This document shows positions 40,577 to 48,233 of a stretch of DNA of 64,000 bases, piece after piece. Origin of the DNA: Deltaproteobacteria bacterium (lineage in GTDB: Bacteria > Myxococcota_A > Polyangia > Polyangiales > Houyiibacteriaceae); the NCBI GenBank assembly GCA_017644045.1, contig JAEPMI010000004.1, forward strand, positions 330,014 through 394,013. The letters run 5' to 3'. The translations under genes and the position numbers were made by a program. Every line of letters begins with the position of its first letter. Within the stretch, counting starts at the first letter, position 1. The notes beneath the pieces were generated by a model. The model was not told where the DNA came from and searched no databases. It saw only the letters and a program-made list of their open reading frames with translations.

Positions 40577-41922
40577 GCACCCCGATCGACGTGGCCCGGG
40601 CGCTGCACGCCCAGGGCCAGAGCTTCGAAGCCGAGGTGATCGTGCTCGGAGCGCTCGCCCGTGACCCCAGCGATACCGACGCGCGGAGCGCGAGCATGGC
40701 CATTCGTCGCGGCCAACGCCTGGGTGCGCCGGCGACCGTTCCGGCCATCGATCTGCGGCTGGTCGATCGCTGGATCCGCGCCGGGATGCTGGTCGAGGCG
40801 CTGGCGCTCCTGGTCGCCAACCCGATCCAGGGCGAGGAGCATCGGGTGCAGGAGTGGGCCGACCTGCTGGGCGAGCTGCTCGCCCCGGTGCCGGCGCACG
40901 CCGAGCCGGTGTTCGTGGAGATGCATCGGCAGCTGCTCCGAGGCGCTGGAACCGTCGCGATGGCGGTGCTCGAGGACCGCGCGGCCGAGGGCCCGCTGCC
41001 GCCCTGGGCCAGCCGGCGACTGGCGCTCCTCCGCTGGATGCTGCTCGACAACGCGCAGGCTCAGGTCCTGGAAGAGGAGAAGACGTTGGCGACGAGCCCG
41101 CTGGCGCGTGCGCTCCAGCCCGCGCTCAGCCAGCGCTCGCTGACCGCCGCGCGCGACGCTGCGGGCACCTTCGTTCAGCAGAACCCGACCGACGACGAGG
41201 CCGCCGAGGTGTTGATGGCGCTCGAAGCGCTCGTCGACGAGATGGCCGCCCACGACCACATCGGCCTGATGGGCGGTCAGACCGTGCCCGTGATGGGCCG
41301 ACCCGCCGCCGCGATGCAGCTGCAGATGGCCAGCCTGGAGGGCGCCGCCGCGCTCTATCGAAAGCTCGCGAGCGGACAGGTGAAGATCCCCGAAGCCCGC
41401 GGCCTGCTCATGTCGGTGGAGACCGTCTTGCGTGCGCTCGAACCCCGGGTCGAGCCGGAGCGCACCTTCAAGCGCCCGTCGGAAGAAGGCTTCGAGGACA
41501 CCACCAAGCCCGCCAGCCAAGAGCTGCGCCGGCTCGCCGCCAGCCCGGTCGCGCAGGGACCGCGCACCGGCACCTTCGAAGACGACGAAGGGCCCACCCG
41601 CGTGGCCCGCCGAGGCGAGCTTCCGCTCGACGCGTTCGACGACTCGCAGACCCGCGAGGTCTTCATCCCCGACGACCTGCCACCGATCGATCCGCCGACC
41701 GTCGAACGGGCGCTCGACGGTGACCCCTTCATGGACACCGAGCGCGGCGGCTTCGACGACGCGGTGCGCGAAGCGCGGGCAGAGCTCGACATGGGAGAGC
41801 CGACCGAAGTGTCCAGCGAGCCCCTCGAAGAGGAGATGACGCGGGTCGATGGTGGCGGCGCCAGCAAGAACCAGGTGCGCGGCCAGGTGGTGATCGCGCG
41901 CGTCATCAAGGTGGGCGGATGA
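40573..41922 (+). CDS. Cytosolic repeat protein, unknown
   Basis: 449 residues from GTG 40573 (GTGA overlap of 4 bases). The first about 290 residues are helical with a TPR-like feel (VARALHAQGQSFEAEVIVLGALARDPSDTDA, positions 8-38). The remainder is acidic and disordered, with several DDE-type clusters and TR or TxE sites that could be kinase targets. No signal or membrane segment. It lies between the RsmG-like gene and a receiver-domain gene, overlapping both, so it probably works with that signalling set. Confidence 0.75.
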   Translation: MSTPIDVARALHAQGQSFEAEVIVLGALARDPSDTDARSASMAIRRGQRLGAPATVPAIDLRLVDRWIRAGMLVEALALLVANPIQGEEHRVQEWADLLGELLAPVPAHAEPVFVEMHRQLLRGAGTVAMAVLEDRAAEGPLPPWASRRLALLRWMLLDNAQAQVLEEEKTLATSPLARALQPALSQRSLTAARDAAGTFVQQNPTDDEAAEVLMALEALVDEMAAHDHIGLMGGQTVPVMGRPAAAMQLQMASLEGAAALYRKLASGQVKIPEARGLLMSVETVLRALEPRVEPERTFKRPSEEGFEDTTKPASQELRRLAASPVAQGPRTGTFEDDEGPTRVARRGELPLDAFDDSQTREVFIPDDLPPIDPPTVERALDGDPFMDTERGGFDDAVREARAELDMGEPTEVSSEPLEEEMTRVDGGGASKNQVRGQVVIARVIKVGG

Positions 41923-42398
41923 GTATCCGGCCGCCCGCGCCGGGCTGGACCGTGCCGCCGAAGCAGGCCGGGGACGGTCGCGCGCTCGTGCTCTACGTCG
42001 ACGTCGACGATCAGAGTCACGAGCTCGCGGGCCAGCGCTTGCGCCACGCCTACCGCTTGCTGCGTGCCGGCGGAGACCGCGAAGCGTGCGAGCTGCTGCG
42101 GACCTACGGCGACGACCTCGTCGCGGTCCTCCTCGACGTCGACCTGCCCGGCTCGGTTCTCGACGGGATCCTGCTCACGCGAATCCTCCGCGGGAAGGTG
42201 CCCAGCGCAGCGCTGCCGCCCTTCGCGCGGCAGATGCCATCGATCAACGTGCCCATCCTGCTCGTGACCGGCGACCTGGGGCGATACTCGGAGGTCGAGC
42301 TGCGCAAATACGGCGGCGACGGGCTCCTCCCGAAGCCAGTGGACATCGCGCACGTGACCCTCGCGCTCACCGACTGGCATCTCCGCCGCCAGCGCTGA
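41919..42398 (+). CDS. Stand-alone receiver-domain protein
   Basis: 159 residues, ATGA overlap with the gene before. It has an acidic pocket in VLYVDVDD, the phospho-acceptor in LLDVDLPG (D73), Thr in LLVTGD (118) and LPKP with Lys140, the full set of receiver residues. About 15 residues are inserted before strand 4. No output domain follows, so it may act by protein contact. No histidine kinase is nearby; the operon instead carries a Ser/Thr kinase. Confidence 0.85.
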   Translation: MSIRPPAPGWTVPPKQAGDGRALVLYVDVDDQSHELAGQRLRHAYRLLRAGGDREACELLRTYGDDLVAVLLDVDLPGSVLDGILLTRILRGKVPSAALPPFARQMPSINVPILLVTGDLGRYSEVELRKYGGDGLLPKPVDIAHVTLALTDWHLRRQR

Positions 42399-42472
42399 CG
42401 GCCCACCTCCCGCCGTAATCGAGGGAAAGCCAAGTCCGCTGCTCACTGAGGGGGCAGACCCGAAGATCCGGC

Positions 42473-42574
42473 ATGGTGAAATACCAGCGACTCTGTATCG
42501 CCCTCACCCTCCCCTTTGCGCTGTCCGGCTGTGACTCGTCCGGCGTCACCCCGACACGGAAGAGCCCGCCGTAG
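42473..42574 (+). CDS. Tiny lipoprotein (33 residues)
   Basis: ATG 42473 to TAG 42574 encodes a miniature lipoprotein: basic N-end (MVKYQR), hydrophobic core, lipobox ALSGC with Cys20, then only 13 residues (DSSGVTPTRKSPP). The complete signal plus lipobox is the argument; there is no strong ribosome site. It lies between convergent genes. A small hairpin, CCGGC/GCCGG at 42587-42599, follows. Confidence 0.5.
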   Translation: MVKYQRLCIALTLPFALSGCDSSGVTPTRKSPP

Positions 42575-42604
42575 CGAAGCTGCCAGCCGGCACCGCCGGA
42601 AGGG

Positions 42605-43792
42605 TCAGAGCAGGTAGGCCGCGGCGGCGGCGATACCGCCCATCGCCAGCGCGAGCGCGAGCACGAAGAGCCAGCCCTGCGCCGAGGTCGACTTCGGTCC
42701 GGCGCTCCCTCGGCGACGACGTTCGGAGGGCTGGGACGGCTGTGACGGAGCCGCGGCCTCGGGTCGATCGAGCAGCACGGGGCCGGTGCCCTCCCCTCGC
42801 GGGTTCGTCGGCTCGAGCTGGTCGAGCGCGAGCGCCTCGACGAAGGGCTTCGGGAACGAGCGCGCGCTCTTCACCAGCTGTGGTCCCACGAGCGTGCGCA
42901 TCACCTCGACCAACTCCCGCTTGCCGATCGGGCCGGCGGCGTGGGCGAGGAGCGCGCCGAGGTCTGCCGCGTTCGACGGTCGCTGCTCCGCGAGAGGACG
43001 TGTCGACCACTGGACCGCTTCGTCGAGCTCGCCGGGCACGCCCTGGCGGATCGAGTGAAGCGAGGGGATCTGTGGGTTCCGGAGCGCGTCGAGCAGCTCG
43101 ACCATCTCGAGGTCCGGGTGCAGCCGCCGCTGCGCGGACGCCTCCCAGAGCACGACGCCGAGCGAGAAGAGATCGGCGCGCCGGTCCATCGGCTCGGCCG
43201 CCGCCTGCTCCGGCGACATGTAGCGGAGCTTGCCCCGCACCTCACCGTGACTGGTGCGCCGCGCGCGCCCCTCCGCCTTCGCGACGCCGAAGTCGATGAG
43301 CTTCACCTCGCCGGTGTGGCTCAGCAGGACGTTCTGCGGGCTCAGGTCGCGGTGGATGACGTTGAGCAGCTCGCCCGCGTCGCCCTTGAGCTCGTGGGCC
43401 AGGTGCAGGCCCTTGCAGATCTCGCTGCCGATCCACGCGATCAATCGCGGATCGATCGCGACGCCCCGTCGCTGCGCGAGCGCTAGGAGGTTCGCCAGAG
43501 TGCAGCCGTGCACGTACTCCATCGCGAGGAAGTAGGTGCCGTCCTCCTCGCCGAGCTCGTGAACCGCGACGACGTTCGGGTGCTTGAGCCGGATCGCGAT
43601 GAGCGCCTCGTCGATGAACCACCGCGTCGCCTCCCAGTCGTCCTGGAGGTGCGGGTGGATCACCTTCACGGCGAGCGGCTTGCCCTCCTCGCCGATCTTC
43701 TGGGCGAGGTAGAGCGTGGCCATCCCGCCCTGGGCGACCCGAGCCACGAGCTCGTAGTCGCCGAGCTTGGTGACGGGCGACTCCGTGCTCAC
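42605..43792 (-). CDS. Tail-anchored Ser/Thr protein kinase
   Basis: 395 residues from GTG 43792. The kinase domain (about 11-290) has AQGGMA (20-25), K43, HRDLSPQN with D149, DFG 167-169 and KLRYMSPEQ. A Pro/Arg/Ser linker leads to one membrane helix at the extreme C-terminus (about 374-394) with nothing beyond, so no external sensor domain exists. The gene starts 10 bases after jag and is the last member of the rpmH-rnpA-yidC-jag operon, where mnmE often sits in other bacteria. Confidence 0.93.
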   Translation of the reverse strand: MSTESPVTKLGDYELVARVAQGGMATLYLAQKIGEEGKPLAVKVIHPHLQDDWEATRWFIDEALIAIRLKHPNVVAVHELGEEDGTYFLAMEYVHGCTLANLLALAQRRGVAIDPRLIAWIGSEICKGLHLAHELKGDAGELLNVIHRDLSPQNVLLSHTGEVKLIDFGVAKAEGRARRTSHGEVRGKLRYMSPEQAAAEPMDRRADLFSLGVVLWEASAQRRLHPDLEMVELLDALRNPQIPSLHSIRQGVPGELDEAVQWSTRPLAEQRPSNAADLGALLAHAAGPIGKRELVEVMRTLVGPQLVKSARSFPKPFVEALALDQLEPTNPRGEGTGPVLLDRPEAAAPSQPSQPSERRRRGSAGPKSTSAQGWLFVLALALAMGGIAAAAAYLL

Positions 43793-43802
43793 GATCCGAC
43801 TC

Positions 43803-44393
43803 TCAGCGACGGCCGCGACGGCGCGCCGGGATGATCTGGATCCGGCGACCCTGGCCGTGACCCTGCGAGGCGGTGGTCACCTCTTCGAGCTTGGCGAGCG
43901 ACAGGTGAATGACTCGGCGATCGCGGGCGCTCATCGGCTGGAGCGTGACGACCCGGCCTTCCTTCACCGCGCGCTTGGCTTCGCGCTGGGCGAGGCTCAC
44001 GAGGCCCTTGTCGTGGCGCTCGCGGTAGTCGCCGCTGTCGACGATGACGAAGCGACGGCCCTCGGGCGAGCGGTTGACGATCTTGTTGGCCAGGAACTGG
44101 AGCGCGTCGAGCCCGGCGCCCTTCTTCCCGATGACGCGGCCGGCGTCCGGACCGACGACGTCGAGGACGATCTGCTCCTCGGAGTCCTCGCGGATGTCGA
44201 CGTCCACGTCGCGGTCCATGATGTCCAGGATCACGTCCAGGAGCTCGGCGGCTTCCTCGGCCTTCCCGTCGGCTTCGAAAGAGACGGCGGCGCCGTTCTT
44301 CTTCTGGTCGCGGGGGTCGCTCTCACGAGCGTCGGCCGGCTCTTCGGCGACGAAGAGAGCCCCATCTTGCGGCTTGTCCTTGCGCTCATCCAC
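43803..44393 (-). CDS. jag: Jag/KhpB-type KH-R3H RNA-binding protein
   Basis: 196 residues from GTG 44393, overlapping yidC by 8 bases. The N-terminus is charged and lacks the Jag-N domain. A KH domain (about 60-130) has VVGPDAGRVIGKKGAGLDAL with the GxxG loop, and an R3H domain (about 130-185) has FVIVDSGDYRERHDKGL, LQPMSARDRRVIHL. Jag/KhpB binds RNA and is linked to cell division or membrane-protein control in Gram-positives. A basic tail (RGRR) ends the protein. Confidence 0.92.
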   Translation of the reverse strand: MDERKDKPQDGALFVAEEPADARESDPRDQKKNGAAVSFEADGKAEEAAELLDVILDIMDRDVDVDIREDSEEQIVLDVVGPDAGRVIGKKGAGLDALQFLANKIVNRSPEGRRFVIVDSGDYRERHDKGLVSLAQREAKRAVKEGRVVTLQPMSARDRRVIHLSLAKLEEVTTASQGHGQGRRIQIIPARRRGRR

Positions 44394-46221
44394 GGCGTTG
44401 CCTCTTCTTGCCTCGCTTGATGCTGCGGCGGCGCGCGGAGGCGCTCGCCCCGGCGAGGGCTTCGGTCGGTTGCAGGTCGTCCGGCTCATCGCCCGAGTCA
44501 TCCTCGTCGTCGAGGGTGCTCGCGGTGGCGTTCTTCGCCTCTTCTTCCCGGTCCAGCTTCGCGTAGATGGCGCGCTGCTGGAGCATGGTGAGAACCGAGT
44601 TGGTCACCATGTACAAGCAGAGGCCTGCCGGCAGGAAGAGCATGAAGGCGCCGATCATGAGCGGCATGAAGTACATCATCATCTTCATCTGCGCGGAGTC
44701 AGCCGTGGTCGGCGTGAGGCGCTGCTGAACGTGCATCAGCAAGGCGACGAAGACGGGGAGCACGTAGTAGGGATCCGGCGAGCTCAGGTCCGTCCAGTAG
44801 AGCGTGAACGGCGCGTGATAGAGCTCGACGTTCGTCGAGAGCGAGCGGTAGAGCGCGAACCACACGGGCATCTGGAGCAAGGAAGGCAGGCAACCCGCGG
44901 CTGGGTTCACCTTCTCCTTCCGGTAGAGTTCCATTACCTTGTGGCCCTTCTTCTCGCGATCGTCGCCGTACTTCTCGTTGATGGCGTCGATCTGCGGCTT
45001 GAGCTTCCGCATCTTCCCCATCGCCTTGAAGCTGTGCCAAGTGAGCGGGAAGAAGACGATCTTGACCAAGATCGTCAGCAGGATGATGGCCAGGCCCCAG
45101 TTGCCGACCACGCCGTGAATGCTCTCGAGGAGCTCGGCGAAGCCGTTCGCGATGAAGCTGAACCAACCGAGGTCGACCACCTCGGTCAGGCCGTGCCCGG
45201 CGGCCGAGAGTGCGTCGCGGTCGGTGGGGCCGACGAAGGCGAGCGTGCGGGAGACGGTGGACTCGCCGCCGGCGAGCTCCACCCGCGGGCCCCGCAGCTC
45301 GGCCTCGAAGAGCGTACCCATCCAGGAGTCGTCGTCGGTGGAGCCACCGACGTGGGTGCCGCTGACGATGCAGCGCTGTGCGCGACCGCCGTCGGGTGCC
45401 AGAGCGGTCGCGAAGTACGCGCTCGTGAGCGAGACGAAATCCACGCCGGGACCGAAACCGATGCCAGGGTCGATCGCCGTGCCCCAGCGCTCCTGGGCGG
45501 TCTCGCGCAGGGTGCTGGCGTCGAGGCGCTCGACGTCGTCGTCGCCGTACTTGCAGGTGCCGGTGACCATCGAGGTCGAGGGACGACCGATGAAGCCGCC
45601 CTCTTCCTTCTCGCGCTCGACGTAGTCGTAGGCGAAGTGCGCCACCGCGACGGGCCGCGTGGCCTCGCCCAGGTTGACGATCCGAACGGTGGACCAGAGC
45701 TGGTAGGGATCCTGGCCGGCCTCGATCTTTCGAACGACGAGGAACCCGTCGACCTCCAGGCGGAAGCGCACGGTGCGATCGTCCACCTGCTCGCCCTGCC
45801 AGACGGCGTCATCCGGGATCGTGATCCCGCGGGGGCGGATCTGGAGGGTGTAGGCGTGCTCCTTCCAGGTGGTGACCATGTCGAGCGGGTCACCCTGGTC
45901 GTCGGTCCAGCGCTCCGACTTCAGTCGGAAGCCGACCATGCCGGTGTTCAGGGTCGAGAAGCGCGCCGCGAACTGCTCCGTGTCGATCGTGAAGATCTCT
46001 TCGGCCTCGGCTCGCGCGGCCTCATCGACGGAAGGCTCCGCCTCTTCGGCGGCTTCTTCCTCTTCACCCGATTCGGCGGCGGCGGCGCCCTCTTCGGTGG
46101 AGGCGGCCGGTGTCTCGGGGCTCGCGTCGCTCGGGCCCGCGAACGTGTCCGCGAAGTAGAGCCCGCCGGCGATCAGACCGAGGACGGCGAGGAAGGCTAA
46201 CTGTCGCTTGGGATTGTCCAT
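44386..46221 (-). CDS. yidC: Membrane protein insertase YidC
   Basis: 611 residues, the long Gram-negative form. An N-terminal helix (about 7-25) is followed by a Glu/Ala-rich spacer (about 30-75), the large periplasmic beta domain (about 75-365) and the conserved five-helix insertase core (from about 378: WGLAIILLTILVKIVFFPLT, with the positively charged Arg-Lys hairpin MRKLKPQIDAINEKYGDD, AGCLPSLLQMPVWFALYRSL and FLPAGLCLYMVTNSVLTML). It ends in a long basic tail that can bind ribosomes. YidC inserts and folds inner-membrane proteins with or without SecYEG. The preceding gene is rnpA; yidD is absent. Confidence 0.97.
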   Translation of the reverse strand: MDNPKRQLAFLAVLGLIAGGLYFADTFAGPSDASPETPAASTEEGAAAAESGEEEEAAEEAEPSVDEAARAEAEEIFTIDTEQFAARFSTLNTGMVGFRLKSERWTDDQGDPLDMVTTWKEHAYTLQIRPRGITIPDDAVWQGEQVDDRTVRFRLEVDGFLVVRKIEAGQDPYQLWSTVRIVNLGEATRPVAVAHFAYDYVEREKEEGGFIGRPSTSMVTGTCKYGDDDVERLDASTLRETAQERWGTAIDPGIGFGPGVDFVSLTSAYFATALAPDGGRAQRCIVSGTHVGGSTDDDSWMGTLFEAELRGPRVELAGGESTVSRTLAFVGPTDRDALSAAGHGLTEVVDLGWFSFIANGFAELLESIHGVVGNWGLAIILLTILVKIVFFPLTWHSFKAMGKMRKLKPQIDAINEKYGDDREKKGHKVMELYRKEKVNPAAGCLPSLLQMPVWFALYRSLSTNVELYHAPFTLYWTDLSSPDPYYVLPVFVALLMHVQQRLTPTTADSAQMKMMMYFMPLMIGAFMLFLPAGLCLYMVTNSVLTMLQQRAIYAKLDREEEAKNATASTLDDEDDSGDEPDDLQPTEALAGASASARRRSIKRGKKRQRRG

Positions 46222-46324
46222 GGAGTGCGGGACCGGGAAGGGGTGCCGGCGAGAGTTGGCCGGGAAGGTCCGAATGGGAGCGTCGAGGGTCGGTGACTAC
46301 TACGCTCGACGAGACCGTTTGCCG

Positions 46325-46717
46325 TCAATCGGCCTCCGGCGCAAGCGAAACGTCGCCCGCGAGCAGCTCCGCTGCCCGGCGCTGGAGAGTACGCCTGGCA
46401 CGGCGCACCTCTTCCCGGAGGGTCTCGTAGTCGATCGTGGGCGCGCCGCGCTTGGCGATGAACACCACGTCGAGCCCGGGCGGGAACCACTCGCGGTTAC
46501 GCCGGAAGACCTCGCGGACCAGCCGCTTCACCCGGTTCCGCTCGACGGCATTGCCGACCTTGCGGGTGATGGTGATGCCGATCCGGCCCGCCTCGTGCGG
46601 GCTCCGGTCGAGCGTCAGAACGAAGTGACGCGTGTGCGCACGCACGCCGGATCCCTGCACCCGGCGAAAGTCTCGCCGCTGCTTGATCCGGTCGCTCGGA
46701 CGGAGCTGCTCCGTCAT
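46325..46717 (-). CDS. rnpA: Ribonuclease P protein component
   Basis: 130 residues. The RNR signature is present in GNAVERNRVKRLVREVFR, with the preceding RIGITITRKV strand and a LDVVFIAKRG strand. RnpA binds the catalytic P RNA and helps position precursor tRNA. It lies 34 bases after rpmH, the universal arrangement. Confidence 0.95.
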   Translation of the reverse strand: MTEQLRPSDRIKQRRDFRRVQGSGVRAHTRHFVLTLDRSPHEAGRIGITITRKVGNAVERNRVKRLVREVFRRNREWFPPGLDVVFIAKRGAPTIDYETLREEVRRARRTLQRRAAELLAGDVSLAPEAD

Positions 46718-46751
46718 GTGGCGTCGCCGAGTGTGGCCCCGGCGGACCCGC

Positions 46752-46901
46752 TCACTTGCTGTAGGTGCTGACGGTGAGCCGCTTGCGGCCCTTGGCGCGC
46801 CGACGGGCGAGGACCTTACGGCCGCCCTTGGTCTTCATGCGGGCACGAAAACCGTGGCTGCGCTTCCGCTTCACTCGGCTGGGCTGGTAAGTGCGCTTCA
46901 C
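46752..46901 (-). CDS. rpmH: 50S ribosomal protein L34
   Basis: 49 residues from GTG 46901 (family start [10 protein letters not shown]). The match to L34 is nearly complete: [20 protein letters not shown] and [13 protein letters not shown]. Longer upstream frames add non-conserved residues, so the GTG is preferred. First gene of the operon, with a TTGACA promoter about 60 bases upstream. Confidence 0.97.
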   Translation of the reverse strand: MKRTYQPSRVKRKRSHGFRARMKTKGGRKVLARRRAKGRKRLTVSTYSK

Positions 46902-46960
46902 GGGAAACTCTCCGAAACGTATGCGAGGCCCCGTACGCCGGCGCCTCCAAAAGGGAGCGG

Positions 46961-46989
46961 AAGTAAGCACGCGGCCGGGAGGGTGTCAA
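46961..46989 (-). promoter_or_regulatory. Promoter of the rpmH-rnpA-yidC-jag-kinase operon
   Basis: On the minus strand a perfect TTGACA (46989-46984) is followed after 16-17 bases by CTTACT or TTACTT (about 46967-46961). It is the only promoter-like signal I see for this essential operon. Confidence 0.5.
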
Positions 46990-47359
46990 GCGCGGTTCAG
47001 ACCGGTTGACGGGAGATCCGTGGTCTGGGTGCGTTCGATGGGGTGTCCGCGAGCCGAGGAAATGCCAGAGCATTTTCGAGCGTGAGGGGACGACCGCAGC
47101 GGGCGTGCTCAGGGCGCGTAGCGCCCTTCAACCGGGCTGAACCGCGCGCGGGGCAGCGACGGCGTCTTCGGGCGTTCTCTCGGAGCGGCATTTTCCCCGC
47201 CCGCGACGACCCGAACCCCCGTTCGGAGCAGGGCGCGGCGTTCTGGTGGAGCCGAGCGCTCGAGCCGTGGTCCAGTGGGGCCGAGCGCTTCGGCCCGGGT
47301 CGGCGCGAGCGCCGGAAGTGGGGTCGGCGCCGGGGCGCCATGGAGCAGAAAGCACAGGA
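46990..47359. other. Gap between rpmH promoter and radC
   Basis: 370 bases with no certain gene; one doubtful small frame on the minus strand (47109-47369) is listed separately. No AT-rich tract, DnaA-box cluster or RNA gene is seen, although rpmH is often near the origin in other bacteria. Confidence 0.4.
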
Positions 47360-47369
47360 TCAGGGGCAT
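47109..47369 (-). CDS. Possible small secreted protein (doubtful)
   Basis: 86 codons from ATG 47369, overlapping the radC stop by 10 bases. The N-end MPLILCFLLHGAPAPTPLPA is signal-like, but it is short, Pro/Arg-rich, and third-position GC is lower than in sure genes. It may be an overlap-coupled gene or chance. Confidence 0.3.
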   Translation of the reverse strand: MPLILCFLLHGAPAPTPLPALAPTRAEALGPTGPRLERSAPPERRALLRTGVRVVAGGENAAPRERPKTPSLPRARFSPVEGRYAP

Positions 47370-48097
47370 TCGTCGTCCTCCAGGTCGGTCATCCATCCGG
47401 CGTCGAGAAAGCTGAAATAGCCCTCGTGGCCGATGATCACGTGGTCGAGCACCCGCACGCCGAGCAGGGCGCCCGCCCGGACGAGCCGAACCGTGAGCGC
47501 CCGGTCCTCGGGGCTGGGGTCGGGGCTCCCACTCGGGTGGTTGTGCACGAACACCACCCCGCTCGCGGCCCGCTGGAGCAACGGCCGGAACACGTCCGCC
47601 GGGTGCACCGGGCACGCGCTCAGTCCCCCGACGGCGATCCGGATCTCGCCCATCGGACGGTTCTTCGCGTCCAGTGGGATCGCCAGGAAATGCTCGACCG
47701 CGGCCCGCGCCAGCCGAGGCCGCAGGGCCGCGTCCACGTCGCGGCTCGCGAGCAGCCGCTTTCCTCGTGGGAGCGGGCGGGTCAGCGCCCGGCGGCCGAG
47801 CTCGACCGCCGCCACCAGGCGCGCCGCCTTGCTGGGGCCGATCCCGGCGATCGTCTGCAGCCCTTCGACCGCCATTCCCGCCAGCGCCTCGACGCCGCCG
47901 ATGTGGTCGAGGACGAGCGCGGCCAGATCGTGTACGGAGCGGCCGGCCCCGCCCGTCCCGAGAATGGCGACGAGCAGCTCCTCGTCGCCCAGCGCTTCAC
48001 CGGGCAGCGAGCGGAGCCGCTCGCGGGGGCCCGGACGAACGAGGGTCTCCGGGACCCGATCGGCGACGTGGTCGGAAGCGGCCATGGGTTCCGACAC
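47360..48097 (-). CDS. radC: RadC-family JAB-domain protein
   Basis: 245 residues. A helix-hairpin-helix region (about 75-100, QTIAGIGPSKAARLV) precedes the JAB/MPN metalloprotease-like domain with the JAMM motif HNHPSGSPDPSPED (H185, H187, D198). RadC was once linked to DNA repair; its true role is unclear and the JAB fold suggests a metal-dependent peptidase or nuclease. An internal ATG at 48085 is an alternative start. Confidence 0.93.
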   Translation of the reverse strand: MSEPMAASDHVADRVPETLVRPGPRERLRSLPGEALGDEELLVAILGTGGAGRSVHDLAALVLDHIGGVEALAGMAVEGLQTIAGIGPSKAARLVAAVELGRRALTRPLPRGKRLLASRDVDAALRPRLARAAVEHFLAIPLDAKNRPMGEIRIAVGGLSACPVHPADVFRPLLQRAASGVVFVHNHPSGSPDPSPEDRALTVRLVRAGALLGVRVLDHVIIGHEGYFSFLDAGWMTDLEDDECP

Positions 48098-48233
48098 TGC
48101 AGCTCGCGCGCCAGCGATCGCCGTAGCGATCGCCGACGCTTTCGATACTCTCCGCCGGCGACGGGTGGCGGATTCGACGGCGGCCGCCGCCGGGCGGTGG
48201 TGGTCGCACCGCTCCGCGTGCTACGCCCCGCCG

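Noticed and set aside
46902-47359. Replication origin next to rpmH
   Set aside because: rpmH is near oriC in many bacteria, but there is no dnaA, AT-rich tract or DnaA-box cluster here.
47433-48233. Extended N-terminus of the propeller gene through radC
   Set aside because: The frame is open but opposite radC. The membrane helix right after GTG 48234 marks the true N-end.
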